64,000 nt of DNA from G013214665 sp964649815. Its GTDB lineage: Bacteria > Pseudomonadota > Alphaproteobacteria > Rhodobacterales > Rhodobacteraceae. Below the pieces are notes generated by a model. That model made no database searches. It was given only the letters and a program-made list of their open reading frames with translations, and was not told the origin of the DNA. Location of the stretch: assembly GCA_964649815.1 (NCBI GenBank), contig CAZYQC010000007.1, forward strand, positions 22,361 to 86,360, given 5' to 3'. Positions within the stretch are counted from its first letter, which is position 1; each line of letters starts with the position of its first letter. A program made the translations under genes and the position numbers. This document shows positions 1-7,874 of this stretch, piece after piece.

Positions 1-2
1 TG

Positions 3-293
3 CGGGCCTATAGCCACGGCTGTGTGCGTTTGGCCCAGCCGTTCGAATTCGCCTACGAGATGCTCTCGAAGCAGGAAGCCGATCCCAAAGGATTTTTCCA
101 CAGCGTTCTGAAGACGAACACCGAAACACGTGTGGATCTGAAAAAGCCGGTGCCGGTGCATTTGATCTATCGGACGGCCTTCACCACGCCGCGCGGTCAC
201 ACGCAATATCGCCGCGACATCTATGGCAGAGACGCCAAGATTTGGGACGCACTGCAAAATGCAGGGGTGGCTCTCCGCTCGGTACAAGGCTAA
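3..293 (+). CDS. L,D-transpeptidase (YkuD domain), C-terminal fragment
   Basis: The gene enters from the left edge, so only about the last 96 codons are present. The first visible residues include SHGCVRL, the catalytic signature of the YkuD L,D-transpeptidase family, with the nucleophilic Cys and the preceding His. The family makes 3-3 crosslinks in peptidoglycan or attaches proteins to it, acting in the periplasm. The residues after the motif (a FEFAYEML helix, then a VPVHLIYRTAF strand) look like the end of the larger YcbB-type enzymes. Stop TAA is at 291-293, and lpxD starts 37 bases further on. Upstream domains and signal peptide cannot be seen. Confidence 0.85.
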   Translation, partial: RAYSHGCVRLAQPFEFAYEMLSKQEADPKGFFHSVLKTNTETRVDLKKPVPVHLIYRTAFTTPRGHTQYRRDIYGRDAKIWDALQNAGVALRSVQG

Positions 294-329
294 GCATCGC
301 CCTTAATCCACGAGAGGATTGGGGGCGCT

Positions 330-1421
330 ATGTCGTTCACAGTTGCAGAATTAGCGGATGCGCTCGGCTTTGCGTGCGTGGGCGACGGTGCGATGCGCAT
401 CGACGGTCTGGCCGAGCCAGGGTCGGCGACGGACCGCGATCTGGCGCTGGCCTCTAATCCCAAATACGCCCAAGACCTGTCTTTGGGCAGCGCAAAAGCC
501 GCGCTTTTGTGGCCGGATGCGGATTGGCAAGCGTTTGGGTTGGATGCGGCCATCCTCGCGACGCGACCGCGCTTTGCCATGTCTCGGCTGACCCAGATGT
601 TTGATCCTGGTCAGGGGTTTGATCAGGGCATTCATCCCTCGGCCGCAATCGACCCCACCGCCCAGATCGGCGCCGATGTCTCGGTCGGGGCCTTTAGTGT
701 GATCGGTCGCCATGCGGTTATTGGCGCGGGGTCGATCCTTGGGCCTCAGGTCTTTGTGGGTGCAGAGGCGCAGATCGGCGCGGGCGCTTATCTGCGCGAA
801 CAGGTGACGATCGGCGCGCGGACACGGATCGGAACAGGTTTTGTCGCACAGCCGGGCGCGCGGATCGGCGGTGACGGCTTTTCCTTTGTGACGCCAGACA
901 AAAGCGGGGCAGAGGCAGCGCGTGAAAGCATGGGTGACCAACAGGACACCGCTGCACAATCCTGGCACCGTATCCATTCCCTTGGCGGGGTATGGATTGG
1001 TGATGCGGTCGAGGTCGGCGCGAACGCGGCCATCGACGCAGGCACGATCCGGGCCACACGGATTGGTGACGGCACCAAGATCGATAACCTGGTTCAGATT
1101 GGCCATAACGCGATTATCGGCCAGGATTGTCTGATTTGCGGGCAGGCGGGCATCGCGGGATCCGCTGTGCTGGGGAACAATGTGGTGCTGGGCGGCAAGG
1201 CGGGCGTTGTGGACAACATCACCGTTGGCGACCGCGTTGTCGCGGCGGCGGGATCTCTTTTGTCATCAAACGTGCCTGCGGGGCGCGTCATGATGGGCTC
1301 GCCTGCGACGCAGATGGATACACAAATCGAAAGCTACAAAGCCCTGCGCCGATTGCCGCGCCGCCTTGCGGATTTGGATGCGATAAAGAAAGCGGTTTTC
1401 AAGTCGACCGACAGTGACTAA
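330..1421 (+). CDS. lpxD: UDP-3-O-(3-hydroxyacyl)glucosamine N-acyltransferase
   Basis: LpxD transfers a 3-hydroxyacyl chain from acyl carrier protein to the amino group of UDP-3-O-acylglucosamine, the third step of lipid A synthesis, at the inner face of the cytoplasmic membrane. The 363-residue protein has the N-terminal uridine-binding domain (about 1-100) followed by hexapeptide repeats forming a left-handed beta helix (about 101-320). The catalytic His lies in QIGHNAIIG (His259). The ARIGGDGFSFV segment near 178-187 is typical of the family, and the length matches Rhodobacteraceae LpxD. The helical C terminus is basic (ALRRLPRRLADL). The next genes are an acyl carrier protein and a ketoacyl synthase, in place of the more usual fabZ-lpxA neighbours. 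Confidence 0.93.
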   Translation: MSFTVAELADALGFACVGDGAMRIDGLAEPGSATDRDLALASNPKYAQDLSLGSAKAALLWPDADWQAFGLDAAILATRPRFAMSRLTQMFDPGQGFDQGIHPSAAIDPTAQIGADVSVGAFSVIGRHAVIGAGSILGPQVFVGAEAQIGAGAYLREQVTIGARTRIGTGFVAQPGARIGGDGFSFVTPDKSGAEAARESMGDQQDTAAQSWHRIHSLGGVWIGDAVEVGANAAIDAGTIRATRIGDGTKIDNLVQIGHNAIIGQDCLICGQAGIAGSAVLGNNVVLGGKAGVVDNITVGDRVVAAAGSLLSSNVPAGRVMMGSPATQMDTQIESYKALRRLPRRLADLDAIKKAVFKSTDSD

Positions 1422-1455
1422 ATCGAACGCAAATCCAAAGCCGGGGGACGCGAGG

Positions 1456-1722
1456 ATGGCGGATCAATCGATCAAAGAGCAGGTGATTCAGATTATCGCG
1501 GAACAAGCGGTGCTTGAGCCGTCGGATGTCACGATGGAGAGCACTTTGGAGGATTTGGGCATCGACAGCCTTGGGCTGGTCGAGAGCATTTTCTCGATCG
1601 AAGAGGCTTTTGATATCTCTATCCCGTTCAACGCAAACGAACCGTCTGAGAACGACTTTGACATCTCGAATGTCGCAGCCATCATTGGTGGCATCGAAAA
1701 GCTCGTGGCAGAAAAAGACTGA
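1456..1722 (+). CDS. Acyl carrier protein, specialised
   Basis: This is an 88-residue four-helix acyl carrier protein. The motif LGIDSLGLVE contains Ser38, the expected attachment site for 4'-phosphopantetheine. The acidic helix after it (SIFSIEEAFDISIP) is the usual surface for partner enzymes. ATG 1456 is preferred over the in-frame ATG at 1414: it gives the standard family length and leaves a short purine-rich stretch before it, whereas 1414 would overlap lpxD. It lies 34 bases after lpxD and 5 bases before a ketoacyl synthase. It is therefore likely dedicated to one acyl product rather than the housekeeping AcpP, which normally sits beside fabD/fabG/fabF. Confidence 0.88.
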   Translation: MADQSIKEQVIQIIAEQAVLEPSDVTMESTLEDLGIDSLGLVESIFSIEEAFDISIPFNANEPSENDFDISNVAAIIGGIEKLVAEKD

Positions 1723-1727
1723 TCCAA

Positions 1728-2936
1728 ATGTACCGAGTAGCGATCACAGGCGCGGGCACGATCAACGCGCTTGGGCATTCTGCCAATGAAACCTATGCCG
1801 CGATGCGCGAAGGTCGCTGTGGCATTGGGCCGTTGGAATTTCAGGACGTTGAGCGACTGTCGATCAAGATCGGCGGTCAGGTGCGCGATTTCGAAAGCGA
1901 ACGCCGCTTTAACCGCCAACAGATCAGCCTCTATGATCGGTTCACGCAATTCACCCTCGCCGCAGCCAAAGAGGCGATCGAGCAATCCGGGCTAGAGTTC
2001 CACGGCGATTTGGCCGCGCGGTCTGGCGTGATCCTGGGCACTGCTGGCGGAGGCGTGAACACCTGGGACGTGAATTACCGGCTTGTCTATGAGGAAGGCA
2101 AAAACCGGGTCCATCCGTTCGTCGTGCCAAAGCTCATGAACAACGCTGCGGCAAGCCACATCAGCATCGAGTTCAACCTCAAAGGCCCGTCATTCACCGT
2201 GGCCACCGCCTGCGCCAGCTCTAATCACGCGATGGCGCAAGCCTTTTCGATGGTTCGCTCTGGCATGTCGCCTGCAATGGTAACCGGCGGGTCTGAATCC
2301 ATGCTGTGCTTTGGCGGTGTAAAGGCCTGGGAAGGCCTGCGGGTCATGTCGAAAGACGCCTGTCGCCCGTTTTCGGCCAACCGAAATGGCATGGTCCAAG
2401 GCGAAGGCGCGGGCATTTTCGTGTTCGAGGAAATGGAGCACGCAAAAGCCCGCGGTGCCGACATCCTGGCCGAGGTGATCGGTTTCGGCATGTCGTCTGA
2501 CGCAAGCGATATTGTCATGCCCTCCAAAAACGGAGCGGCCCGCGCCATCGAAGGCGCTTTGGCGGATGCAAAAATTGCGCCCGATGCGGTTGGCTATGTG
2601 AACGCGCACGGAACGGGCACGGCGGCGAACGACAAAACGGAATGCGCCGCCGTGGCGGATGCCTTTGGCGCCCATGCCGATGAGCTTTTGATCTCGTCAA
2701 CGAAATCGATGCATGGCCATCTCATCGGCGGCACCGGAGCGGTCGAGCTCTTGGCCTGTATCATGGCGCTGCGCGAAGGGATCGTTGCGCCGACAATCGG
2801 GTACGAGGAACCGGACCCGGAATGCGCGTTGGATGTCGTTCCCAATGAGGCGAGAGAGGCAAAAGTCGACGTGGCCCTGTCAAATGCGTTCGCCTTTGGC
2901 GGCATGAACGCTGTTTTGGCCCTGCGCAAAGTATAA
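1728..2936 (+). CDS. Beta-ketoacyl-ACP synthase, KAS II (FabF) type
   Basis: This is a 402-residue thiolase-fold condensing enzyme that would extend acyl-ACP with malonyl-ACP. The catalytic triad is visible: Cys162 in TACASSNHAM, His294 in VNAHGTGTAANDKTE and His331 in STKSMHGHLIGGTGAVE, with Lys326 in the same loop. Length and motifs are those of the KAS I/II group, not FabH. It begins 5 bases after the acyl carrier protein, so the two are probably co-translated. Its position behind lpxD suggests a role in making a special acyl chain for lipid A or another envelope lipid, but this is inference; a general FabF2 role is possible. A terminator hairpin follows at 2935-2958. Confidence 0.88.
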   Translation: MYRVAITGAGTINALGHSANETYAAMREGRCGIGPLEFQDVERLSIKIGGQVRDFESERRFNRQQISLYDRFTQFTLAAAKEAIEQSGLEFHGDLAARSGVILGTAGGGVNTWDVNYRLVYEEGKNRVHPFVVPKLMNNAAASHISIEFNLKGPSFTVATACASSNHAMAQAFSMVRSGMSPAMVTGGSESMLCFGGVKAWEGLRVMSKDACRPFSANRNGMVQGEGAGIFVFEEMEHAKARGADILAEVIGFGMSSDASDIVMPSKNGAARAIEGALADAKIAPDAVGYVNAHGTGTAANDKTECAAVADAFGAHADELLISSTKSMHGHLIGGTGAVELLACIMALREGIVAPTIGYEEPDPECALDVVPNEAREAKVDVALSNAFAFGGMNAVLALRKV

Positions 2937-2958
2937 AGCCGCCCCGAAAGGCGGCTTT
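2935..2958 (+). terminator. Hairpin terminator after the ketoacyl synthase
   Basis: A perfect 9-base stem, AAAGCCGCC (2935-2943) with GGCGGCTTT (2950-2958) and a 6-base loop, overlaps the stop codon of the ketoacyl synthase. It faces the convergent ialB-like gene ending at 2984. The arms begin with A3 and end with T3, so it could serve both strands. Confidence 0.75.
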
Positions 2959-2983
2959 GGTCAGTTCACTTTGGTGCGGTTGC

Positions 2984-3607
2984 TTATTGGTCGATCACCG
3001 ACACGCGGTCAAAGCTGGCGGTAAAGCCGGTGAGTGACAGGGTCAGGTTGACCTTTTGGTCCGGCGCCAAGGCCGGAACGATGGTCAGAACGGCCTGATT
3101 GCCCGCTTTGAACGCCGCGATGTCCGGTGCGGTCAAACCCATCCGCGCGTAGCATCCGACGGGGTTGCAAAACGCATAAGGATAACGCCGCGCCTTGCCT
3201 CCATCGACAGAGACGCTGACCTGTTGGGGCAGGGCGGTTTCAAGCGGCACCACCAAGGTTGCCCCGGCAATTGCGCGGCCCCCTTCGGGCAAGCGGAACA
3301 AAGACATCTCGGCCACCGGTTGACCCTGCCCATCATCCATCAATTGATACATCTGGCAGGGGTCTTCTTCGGCCTCGGTCTTGATGCAGCGCATTTCCCA
3401 ATCGCCGATGACTTCGTCTGTATAGGTCTGACCGATCTCAGCGGTTTCGCGTGTCGGCTCACCAAAGCTGAGTTGATCTTCGATGGCGGCGGCCGATCCG
3501 TCGTCAGAGGAGGATTGAGCCATAAGGGCCATCGGTGCCGCAGCAACGAGCGCCGCCAGGGTCAGTGCTTTGAGTGCAATCTGCATAACAAATCCATACT
3601 TGGTCAC
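2984..3607 (-). CDS. Invasion-associated locus B (IalB) family periplasmic protein
   Basis: This 207-residue protein belongs to the IalB family, first named in Bartonella and common as a secreted protein of unknown biochemical function in free-living Alphaproteobacteria. A signal peptide is visible (ALKALTLAALVAAAPMALMA), probably cleaved after the AMALMA region. The mature part has four cysteines in two pairs (MRC...DPC and FCNPVGC), as usual for the family, suggesting disulfides in the periplasm. The ATG at 3586 (MQIALKAL) is an equally good start, because the first seven residues precede the basic, hydrophobic signal. It stands alone, convergent with the upstream operon. Confidence 0.82.
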   Translation of the reverse strand: MTKYGFVMQIALKALTLAALVAAAPMALMAQSSSDDGSAAAIEDQLSFGEPTRETAEIGQTYTDEVIGDWEMRCIKTEAEEDPCQMYQLMDDGQGQPVAEMSLFRLPEGGRAIAGATLVVPLETALPQQVSVSVDGGKARRYPYAFCNPVGCYARMGLTAPDIAAFKAGNQAVLTIVPALAPDQKVNLTLSLTGFTASFDRVSVIDQ

Positions 3608-3708
3608 GTTTGCGCCTTAGCTATCACGGAGCCCAGGCAGTGTCAGTGTGAAATGAGGCGACAATGACGCAACATCAACCCCGTTTCAAACACGATTGCG
3701 CCAAACAT

Positions 3709-3735
3709 AAAAAAGGAGGCCGCGGCCCCCTTTTT
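3709..3735. terminator. Bidirectional intrinsic terminator, orphan
   Basis: A-tract (3709-3714), GC-rich stem GGAGGC/GCCCCC with one A-C mismatch around a CGCG loop, then T5 (3731-3735). Each strand sees a hairpin followed by U residues. No annotated gene on either strand ends just before it. Confidence 0.65.
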
Positions 3736-3750
3736 CATTTTAGTCTCCCC

Positions 3751-3770
3751 GTCGGACTGACCGACCTTTT
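3751..3770 (+). terminator. Hairpin with U-tract, orphan
   Basis: The inverted repeat GTCGG (3751-3755) / CCGAC (3761-3765) is followed by CTTTTT. The stem is short (5 bp), but the T5 run makes a plus-strand terminator plausible, in tandem with the stronger hairpin just upstream. Confidence 0.4.
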
Positions 3771-3891
3771 TATGAACGCGACGTTACGAAAGCAATCGGC
3801 ACCGGTCAACAGCTAATCGCGACGTTTTGGCACAGATTTGTCCACAGCGACGCAAATTGCAGAACGCAACGGATTTGTCTGAAAAAACGTG

Positions 3892-3920
3892 AAAAAAAGG
3901 CCGCGCACACCGGCGCGGCC
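3892..3920 (-). terminator. Intrinsic terminator on the minus strand, orphan
   Basis: Perfect 8-bp stem GGCCGCGC (3899-3906) / GCGCGGCC (3913-3920) with a 6-base loop. On the minus strand it is followed by a run of seven U (plus-strand A 3892-3898). That is a textbook intrinsic terminator, yet no minus-strand gene lies upstream of it; the next gene to the right is on the plus strand. Confidence 0.65.
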
Positions 3921-4044
3921 AGTCCAATAGGGAGGATTGCCCGCGACCCGAGAACATCAAGCCATAGGCAAAAATCTATATGGCTAACAAAGGTTAAATT
4001 TGTATGGTCAAAAGGTCGAAAATTCTGGGGGCGATGCGGGCATC

Positions 4045-5598
4045 ATGATGGACGGGCATATCTTTATCGGCGGCGGGGGCGAGGAGTACGCAGAAAAGCA
4101 GGGGCTCAACCTCAAATACGCGAACCGGCACGGCCTGATCGCGGGCGCCACAGGCACCGGCAAGACGGTCACGCTGCAAATTCTTGCCGAAGGCTTTTCG
4201 AACGCAGGCGTGCCGGTGTTCCTGTCGGATGTCAAAGGCGATCTCTCTGGCTTGGCCCAATCAGGCACGGCCGCGTTCAAACTGCATGGCCCCTTTACGG
4301 AACGCGCGGCAAAGATCGGCTTTGATGATTATGGCTATCACGCCTGCCCGGTGACGTTCTGGGACCTTATGGGCGAAAAGGGCCATCCCGTTCGCACCAC
4401 AGTGTCTGAAATGGGCCCACTTTTGCTGTCGCGGCTGATGGATCTGACCGAGGCACAGGAAGGCATTTTGAACATCGCCTTCCGTGTCGCTGACGAAGAA
4501 AATCTGGCGCTCTTGGATCTCAAAGACCTGCAATCTCTTTTGGTTTGGGTCGGCGAAAACAGCAAAGCACTGTCGCTGCGGTATGGCAATATCTCCACCC
4601 AATCCGTTGGCGCCATCCAAAGACGGTTGCTGGTTTTGGAAAACCAAGGCGGGCAGAACCTTTTTGGCGAGCCGGCCCTTGATCTTGCAGACCTCATGCG
4701 CACCGATGCGGATGGCAAAGGCATGATCAACATTCTGGCCGCCGATCAATTGATGGGCGCGCCCAAGCTATATGCGACGTTCTTGTTGTGGCTCTTGTCC
4801 GAGCTTTTCGAAGAACTGCCCGAGGTCGGCGACCCCGACAAGCCCAAGCTCGTGTTCTTTTTTGACGAAGCGCATCTTCTGTTCGAAGACGCGCCCAAAG
4901 CGCTGGTCGACAAGGTCGAACAGGTCGCGCGGCTGATCCGGTCCAAGGGGGTGGGGATCTACTTCATCACGCAAAATCCCGATGACGTGCCAGAAGACAT
5001 TCTGGGCCAATTGGGCAACCGCTTTCAACACGCGCTGCGGGCGTTTACAGCGCGCGACAAAAAGGCCCTGCGCATGGCGGCCGAGACCTACCGCGAAAAC
5101 CCGCGCTTTGATACCGAAGAGGCGATCCGCGAGGTTGGCGTCGGCGAAGCGGTGACCTCGATGCTGCAAAAGAAAGGCATTCCCGGCATCGTTGAGCGGA
5201 CCTTGATCCGCCCGCCGTCATCGCAACTGGGTCCGATCACGGATGCAGAGCGGGCAAGCCTCATGGCGACAAACGCGATGGCTGGCAAGTATGACACGGT
5301 TCTCGACCGCAAATCAGCCTTCGAAATTCTCAAGGCGCGCGCCGAAGCAGCCGCAGCCGAGGCAGCCAAAGCCGAAGAGGCCGCAGAAGAACAGGCGCCG
5401 ATGCTACGCGAATTCAATGCAGGACGGCGATATACCGGCGGGCGCGTGACAAGATCGACCTCGCGGCCCAGCCGATCGCGGCGTCAGACCGATACGCTTG
5501 GCGGCGCGCTGACCCATGCCGTGATCAAAGAGCTCAAGGGCACGACAGGCCGGCGCATTGTGCGCGGGATTTTGGGTGGCTTGTTCAAGGGACGCTAA
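4045..5598 (+). CDS. HerA/YjgR-like (DUF853) ATPase
   Basis: This 517-residue P-loop ATPase of the HerA/FtsK superfamily corresponds to E. coli YjgR. Walker A GATGTGKT is at about residues 34-41, inside the family signature NRHGLIAGATGTGKTVTLQ. Walker B is KLVFFFDEAH at about 268-277, and a sensor region ITQNPDDVP follows. An Ala/Glu-rich coiled-coil stretch (about 430-455) leads to a basic C-terminal tail rich in Arg and Ser (about 465-490). The exact role of the family is not established; relatives are DNA-pumping ATPases. ATG 4045 is chosen because an upstream TTG start at 4000 adds residues not found in the family. It stands as a single gene. Confidence 0.87.
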   Translation: MMDGHIFIGGGGEEYAEKQGLNLKYANRHGLIAGATGTGKTVTLQILAEGFSNAGVPVFLSDVKGDLSGLAQSGTAAFKLHGPFTERAAKIGFDDYGYHACPVTFWDLMGEKGHPVRTTVSEMGPLLLSRLMDLTEAQEGILNIAFRVADEENLALLDLKDLQSLLVWVGENSKALSLRYGNISTQSVGAIQRRLLVLENQGGQNLFGEPALDLADLMRTDADGKGMINILAADQLMGAPKLYATFLLWLLSELFEELPEVGDPDKPKLVFFFDEAHLLFEDAPKALVDKVEQVARLIRSKGVGIYFITQNPDDVPEDILGQLGNRFQHALRAFTARDKKALRMAAETYRENPRFDTEEAIREVGVGEAVTSMLQKKGIPGIVERTLIRPPSSQLGPITDAERASLMATNAMAGKYDTVLDRKSAFEILKARAEAAAAEAAKAEEAAEEQAPMLREFNAGRRYTGGRVTRSTSRPSRSRRQTDTLGGALTHAVIKELKGTTGRRIVRGILGGLFKGR

Positions 5599-5727
5599 GG
5601 CGTCGCGCGGCATCCGCAGGGATTTTTTTTGAAAAAATGTGGGGGCCATGTCGATTGGCCGTCTCTTCGTTCGTCATGTCAATGAAAGCCCTTTGGTTTT
5701 CGATGTGAACAGAACGGAGATACAGCC

Positions 5728-6234
5728 ATGACTCTTTTGCAAATTTTAGGAGGCGCCGTCGGCGTTGTCGCCTTGGCCGCAGCAGGCACCTTGCTTTTGC
5801 CTCGCCACATTCACGTGGAGCGCACCAGCTTTGTGCCCAAAGCGCCCGCCGCGATCTTGGCGGCTGCCGCCTCAACCGAAGGGTACCAAACCTTCAACCC
5901 GTACCTCAGCACGGACCCTGACCTCAGGATCGAGCCCTTTGGCCCCAATGCCGGTGTCGGCGCGGCCTTTCGGTTCGAAGGCAAAGACGGCAAAGGCACC
6001 CAGACGGTCGCCTCTGTTTCTGCCTCCGAAGTCCATTACGCAATCGATCTGGGCCCAATGGGACGCCCCAAACAGGCCATCAAAGCGGTGCCAGACGGGG
6101 CAGGGGCCCAAGTCACATGGTCGATGGATGCCGATATGGGCTTTAACCCGGTGGCCCGGATCATCGGTCTTTTCATGGACAGCATGATGGGCAAAACTTT
6201 CGAAACAGGTCTCAAAAACATGGCGCAAGCCTGA
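5728..6234 (+). CDS. SRPBCC (START/Bet v1-like) domain protein with N-terminal membrane segment
   Basis: This 168-residue protein starts with one hydrophobic segment (about residues 4-25, LLQILGGAVGVVALAAAGTL), followed by a helix-grip SRPBCC fold typical of polyketide-cyclase/dehydrase-like proteins. The family binds hydrophobic ligands, and no catalytic residue can be assigned. A Shine-Dalgarno GGAG lies 8 bases before ATG 5728. It precedes a DGPF-domain gene by 24 bases and an ECF sigma gene, and is probably co-transcribed with them. SRPBCC proteins often accompany ECF sigma/DGPF pairs, so a signalling or detoxification link is likely but unproven. Confidence 0.8.
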   Translation: MTLLQILGGAVGVVALAAAGTLLLPRHIHVERTSFVPKAPAAILAAAASTEGYQTFNPYLSTDPDLRIEPFGPNAGVGAAFRFEGKDGKGTQTVASVSASEVHYAIDLGPMGRPKQAIKAVPDGAGAQVTWSMDADMGFNPVARIIGLFMDSMMGKTFETGLKNMAQA

Positions 6235-6258
6235 CCCCAGCCAACAGGAACCAACGTT

Positions 6259-6612
6259 ATGCGATACACATTTCTTCTCTACACCGATCCCGCCGACCTC
6301 GCCCATATGACCCCCGAGGACTGGGCCAAGGAAAAAGAAGTCTACGGTGCCTATATCGGCGCCTTGCAAGAGGCGGGCGTCTTTGTGGATACCGATTGGC
6401 TGATGCCCGTTGAAACCGCGACAACCTTGTCGATGAAAGGCGGTGTCAAAACCGTCCAGGACGGGCCGTTCGCCGAAACCAAGGAAACGCTGGGCGGAAA
6501 CTTTGTGATCGATGTGCCCGATCTTGACGCCGCTTTGGCCTGGGCCGAAAAATGTCCCGCCGCCAAAACCGGCAAGATCGAGATCCGCGCCTCGATGATG
6601 GGTCAGGAATGA
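6259..6612 (+). CDS. YCII-related DGPF-domain protein
   Basis: This 117-residue protein carries the signature QDGPFAETKETLGG (about residues 70-83) that gives DGPF/YCII-related proteins their name. The fold is a small ferredoxin-like domain with no confirmed enzymatic activity. Genes of this type are the hallmark neighbours of the ECF42 group of sigma factors, and the following gene is such a sigma factor, overlapping by ATGA at 6609-6612. The tight coupling suggests one functional unit. Confidence 0.88.
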   Translation: MRYTFLLYTDPADLAHMTPEDWAKEKEVYGAYIGALQEAGVFVDTDWLMPVETATTLSMKGGVKTVQDGPFAETKETLGGNFVIDVPDLDAALAWAEKCPAAKTGKIEIRASMMGQE

Positions 6613-7799
6613 CCTCAGCCTCGGCGCGCGCAGCTGATATGGCCGCGCGCGCCAGCTATGGCAAATTGCTCGCCATTGTGGCTGCGCGCACCGGCGATGT
6701 GGCCTCGGCCGAAGACGCCCTTGCCGAGGCCTTTGCCCGCGCCTTGGAGACATGGCCGCGCGATGGCGTGCCGGAAAACCCCGATGCCTGGCTTTTGACC
6801 ACCGCGCGCAACCGCTTGACCGACATAGAGCGCAAAGCCGCCCGGATAGACGTGACCCAGGACGTGCCCGACATGCCCCAGAACCAAGACACCAGCCCGC
6901 CACCTCTGCCAGATCGCCGTCTGGCCTTGATGTGCGTCTGCACGCATCCCGCCATCGCGCCTGATCTGCATGCGCCGCTGATGCTCCAAACGGTTCTGGG
7001 CGTGGATGCGAAAGGTATCGCACGGGCCTTTCTCGACAGTCCGACCGCGCTCGCGCAACGTCTGGTCCGCGCCAAACGCAAGATCAAGGATGCGCGCATC
7101 CCCTTCGTCGTGCCCGATCTTGCGCAGCTCGGCCCCCGGCTTACCGCACTCCTCGAAAGCATCTACGCCCTCCATGCGCTCGATTGGCTGGATCCAAGCG
7201 ACGATATGGGGCACGAGGCGATGTTCCTTGCCGACCTCATCGCACGCGAACGCCCCATGCTGCCCGAAGCCCGCGGGCTCGCCGCGCTCATCGCGTTGGG
7301 TCACGCCCGCCGTGACGCGCGGCTGGCCGATGGCGCCCTGGTCCCGGTGCCGGACCAAGACACCACCCTTTGGGATCACAGCCTGATCCGCTACGGCCTG
7401 CGCCACCTCGCCATCGCCCAGTCGCACCGCCAACCCGGCCGGTTCCAGATCGAAGCGGCGATACAAGCCGCTCACATTCACCGTCACGACACCGGCCAAA
7501 CCGACTGGCGCGCCATCCTCGCCCTCTATGACGGCCTATGGTCCTTGACCCCAACACTCGGCGTGGCCGTCGCCCGCACCGCGGCCCTGGCCCATGTCGA
7601 AGGCTCATCCGCCGCCCTTGCTGTGCTCAACAACATCCAAAACACCGATCGGTTCCAACCGGCCCACGCCACCCGCGCCGATCTGCTCGCGCAATTGGGC
7701 GACAAGGCCGCCGCGCGCACAGCCTATGACAAAGCCATCTCGCTCACCACCGAAGCAGCATTGCGCACATACCTGGTCACGAAACGAAACCGGCTCTGA
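6609..7799 (+). CDS. ECF sigma factor of the ECF42 type with long C-terminal extension
   Basis: This 396-residue protein has sigma region 2 at about residues 12-75 (EDALAEAFARALETWP, then AWLLTTARNRLTD), region 4 at about 125-165 (LMLQTVLGVDAKGIARAFL, then AQRLVRAKRKI) and a roughly 200-residue C-terminal extension of helical, TPR-like repeats (DUF6596 type). This architecture and the DGPF partner define the ECF42 group, which has no anti-sigma gene nearby; the extension is thought to control activity. ATG 6609 is chosen because it overlaps the stop of the DGPF gene; a longer reading from 6552 would run inside that gene. The gene ends at a copy of the dispersed repeat. Confidence 0.9.
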   Translation: MTSASARAADMAARASYGKLLAIVAARTGDVASAEDALAEAFARALETWPRDGVPENPDAWLLTTARNRLTDIERKAARIDVTQDVPDMPQNQDTSPPPLPDRRLALMCVCTHPAIAPDLHAPLMLQTVLGVDAKGIARAFLDSPTALAQRLVRAKRKIKDARIPFVVPDLAQLGPRLTALLESIYALHALDWLDPSDDMGHEAMFLADLIARERPMLPEARGLAALIALGHARRDARLADGALVPVPDQDTTLWDHSLIRYGLRHLAIAQSHRQPGRFQIEAAIQAAHIHRHDTGQTDWRAILALYDGLWSLTPTLGVAVARTAALAHVEGSSAALAVLNNIQNTDRFQPAHATRADLLAQLGDKAAARTAYDKAISLTTEAALRTYLVTKRNRL

Positions 7800-7853
7800 C
7801 TTTCTTTTGGCCATATACATCCCGGGGAGCGCGAGGGGCTGGCCCCTCGCTCC
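7800..7853 (-). repeat. Dispersed palindromic element, copy A
   Basis: On the minus strand this reads as a hairpin (GCGAGGGG 7831-7838 with CCCCTCGC 7843-7850), then CTCCCCGGGATGTATATGG, ending in CCAAAAGAAAG beside the sigma-factor stop. The same layout occurs at 11101-11164, 27442-27490 and 49304-49350. It probably acts as a terminator between the convergent sigma factor and livM genes. Confidence 0.65.
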
Positions 7854-7874
7854 GACAGAGACATCAGCGCTCCA

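Larger units (their letters stand above)
3608..4044. other. Gene-free region with three terminator-like hairpins
   Basis: No convincing protein gene lies in these 437 bases. They hold the promoter region of the ialB-like gene on one side and the start of the HerA-like gene on the other. Three hairpins with U-tract potential lie inside (3709-3735, 3751-3770, 3892-3920), and none sits downstream of an annotated gene in the matching orientation. A direct repeat CGCGACGTT occurs at 3777-3785 and 3828-3836. The layout suggests one or more small RNAs (see findings). Confidence 0.6.

Noticed and set aside
3841..3850. DnaA-box-like GTCCACAGC in the 3.6-4.0 kb intergenic region
   Set aside because: A single imperfect match without clustering; no support for an origin.
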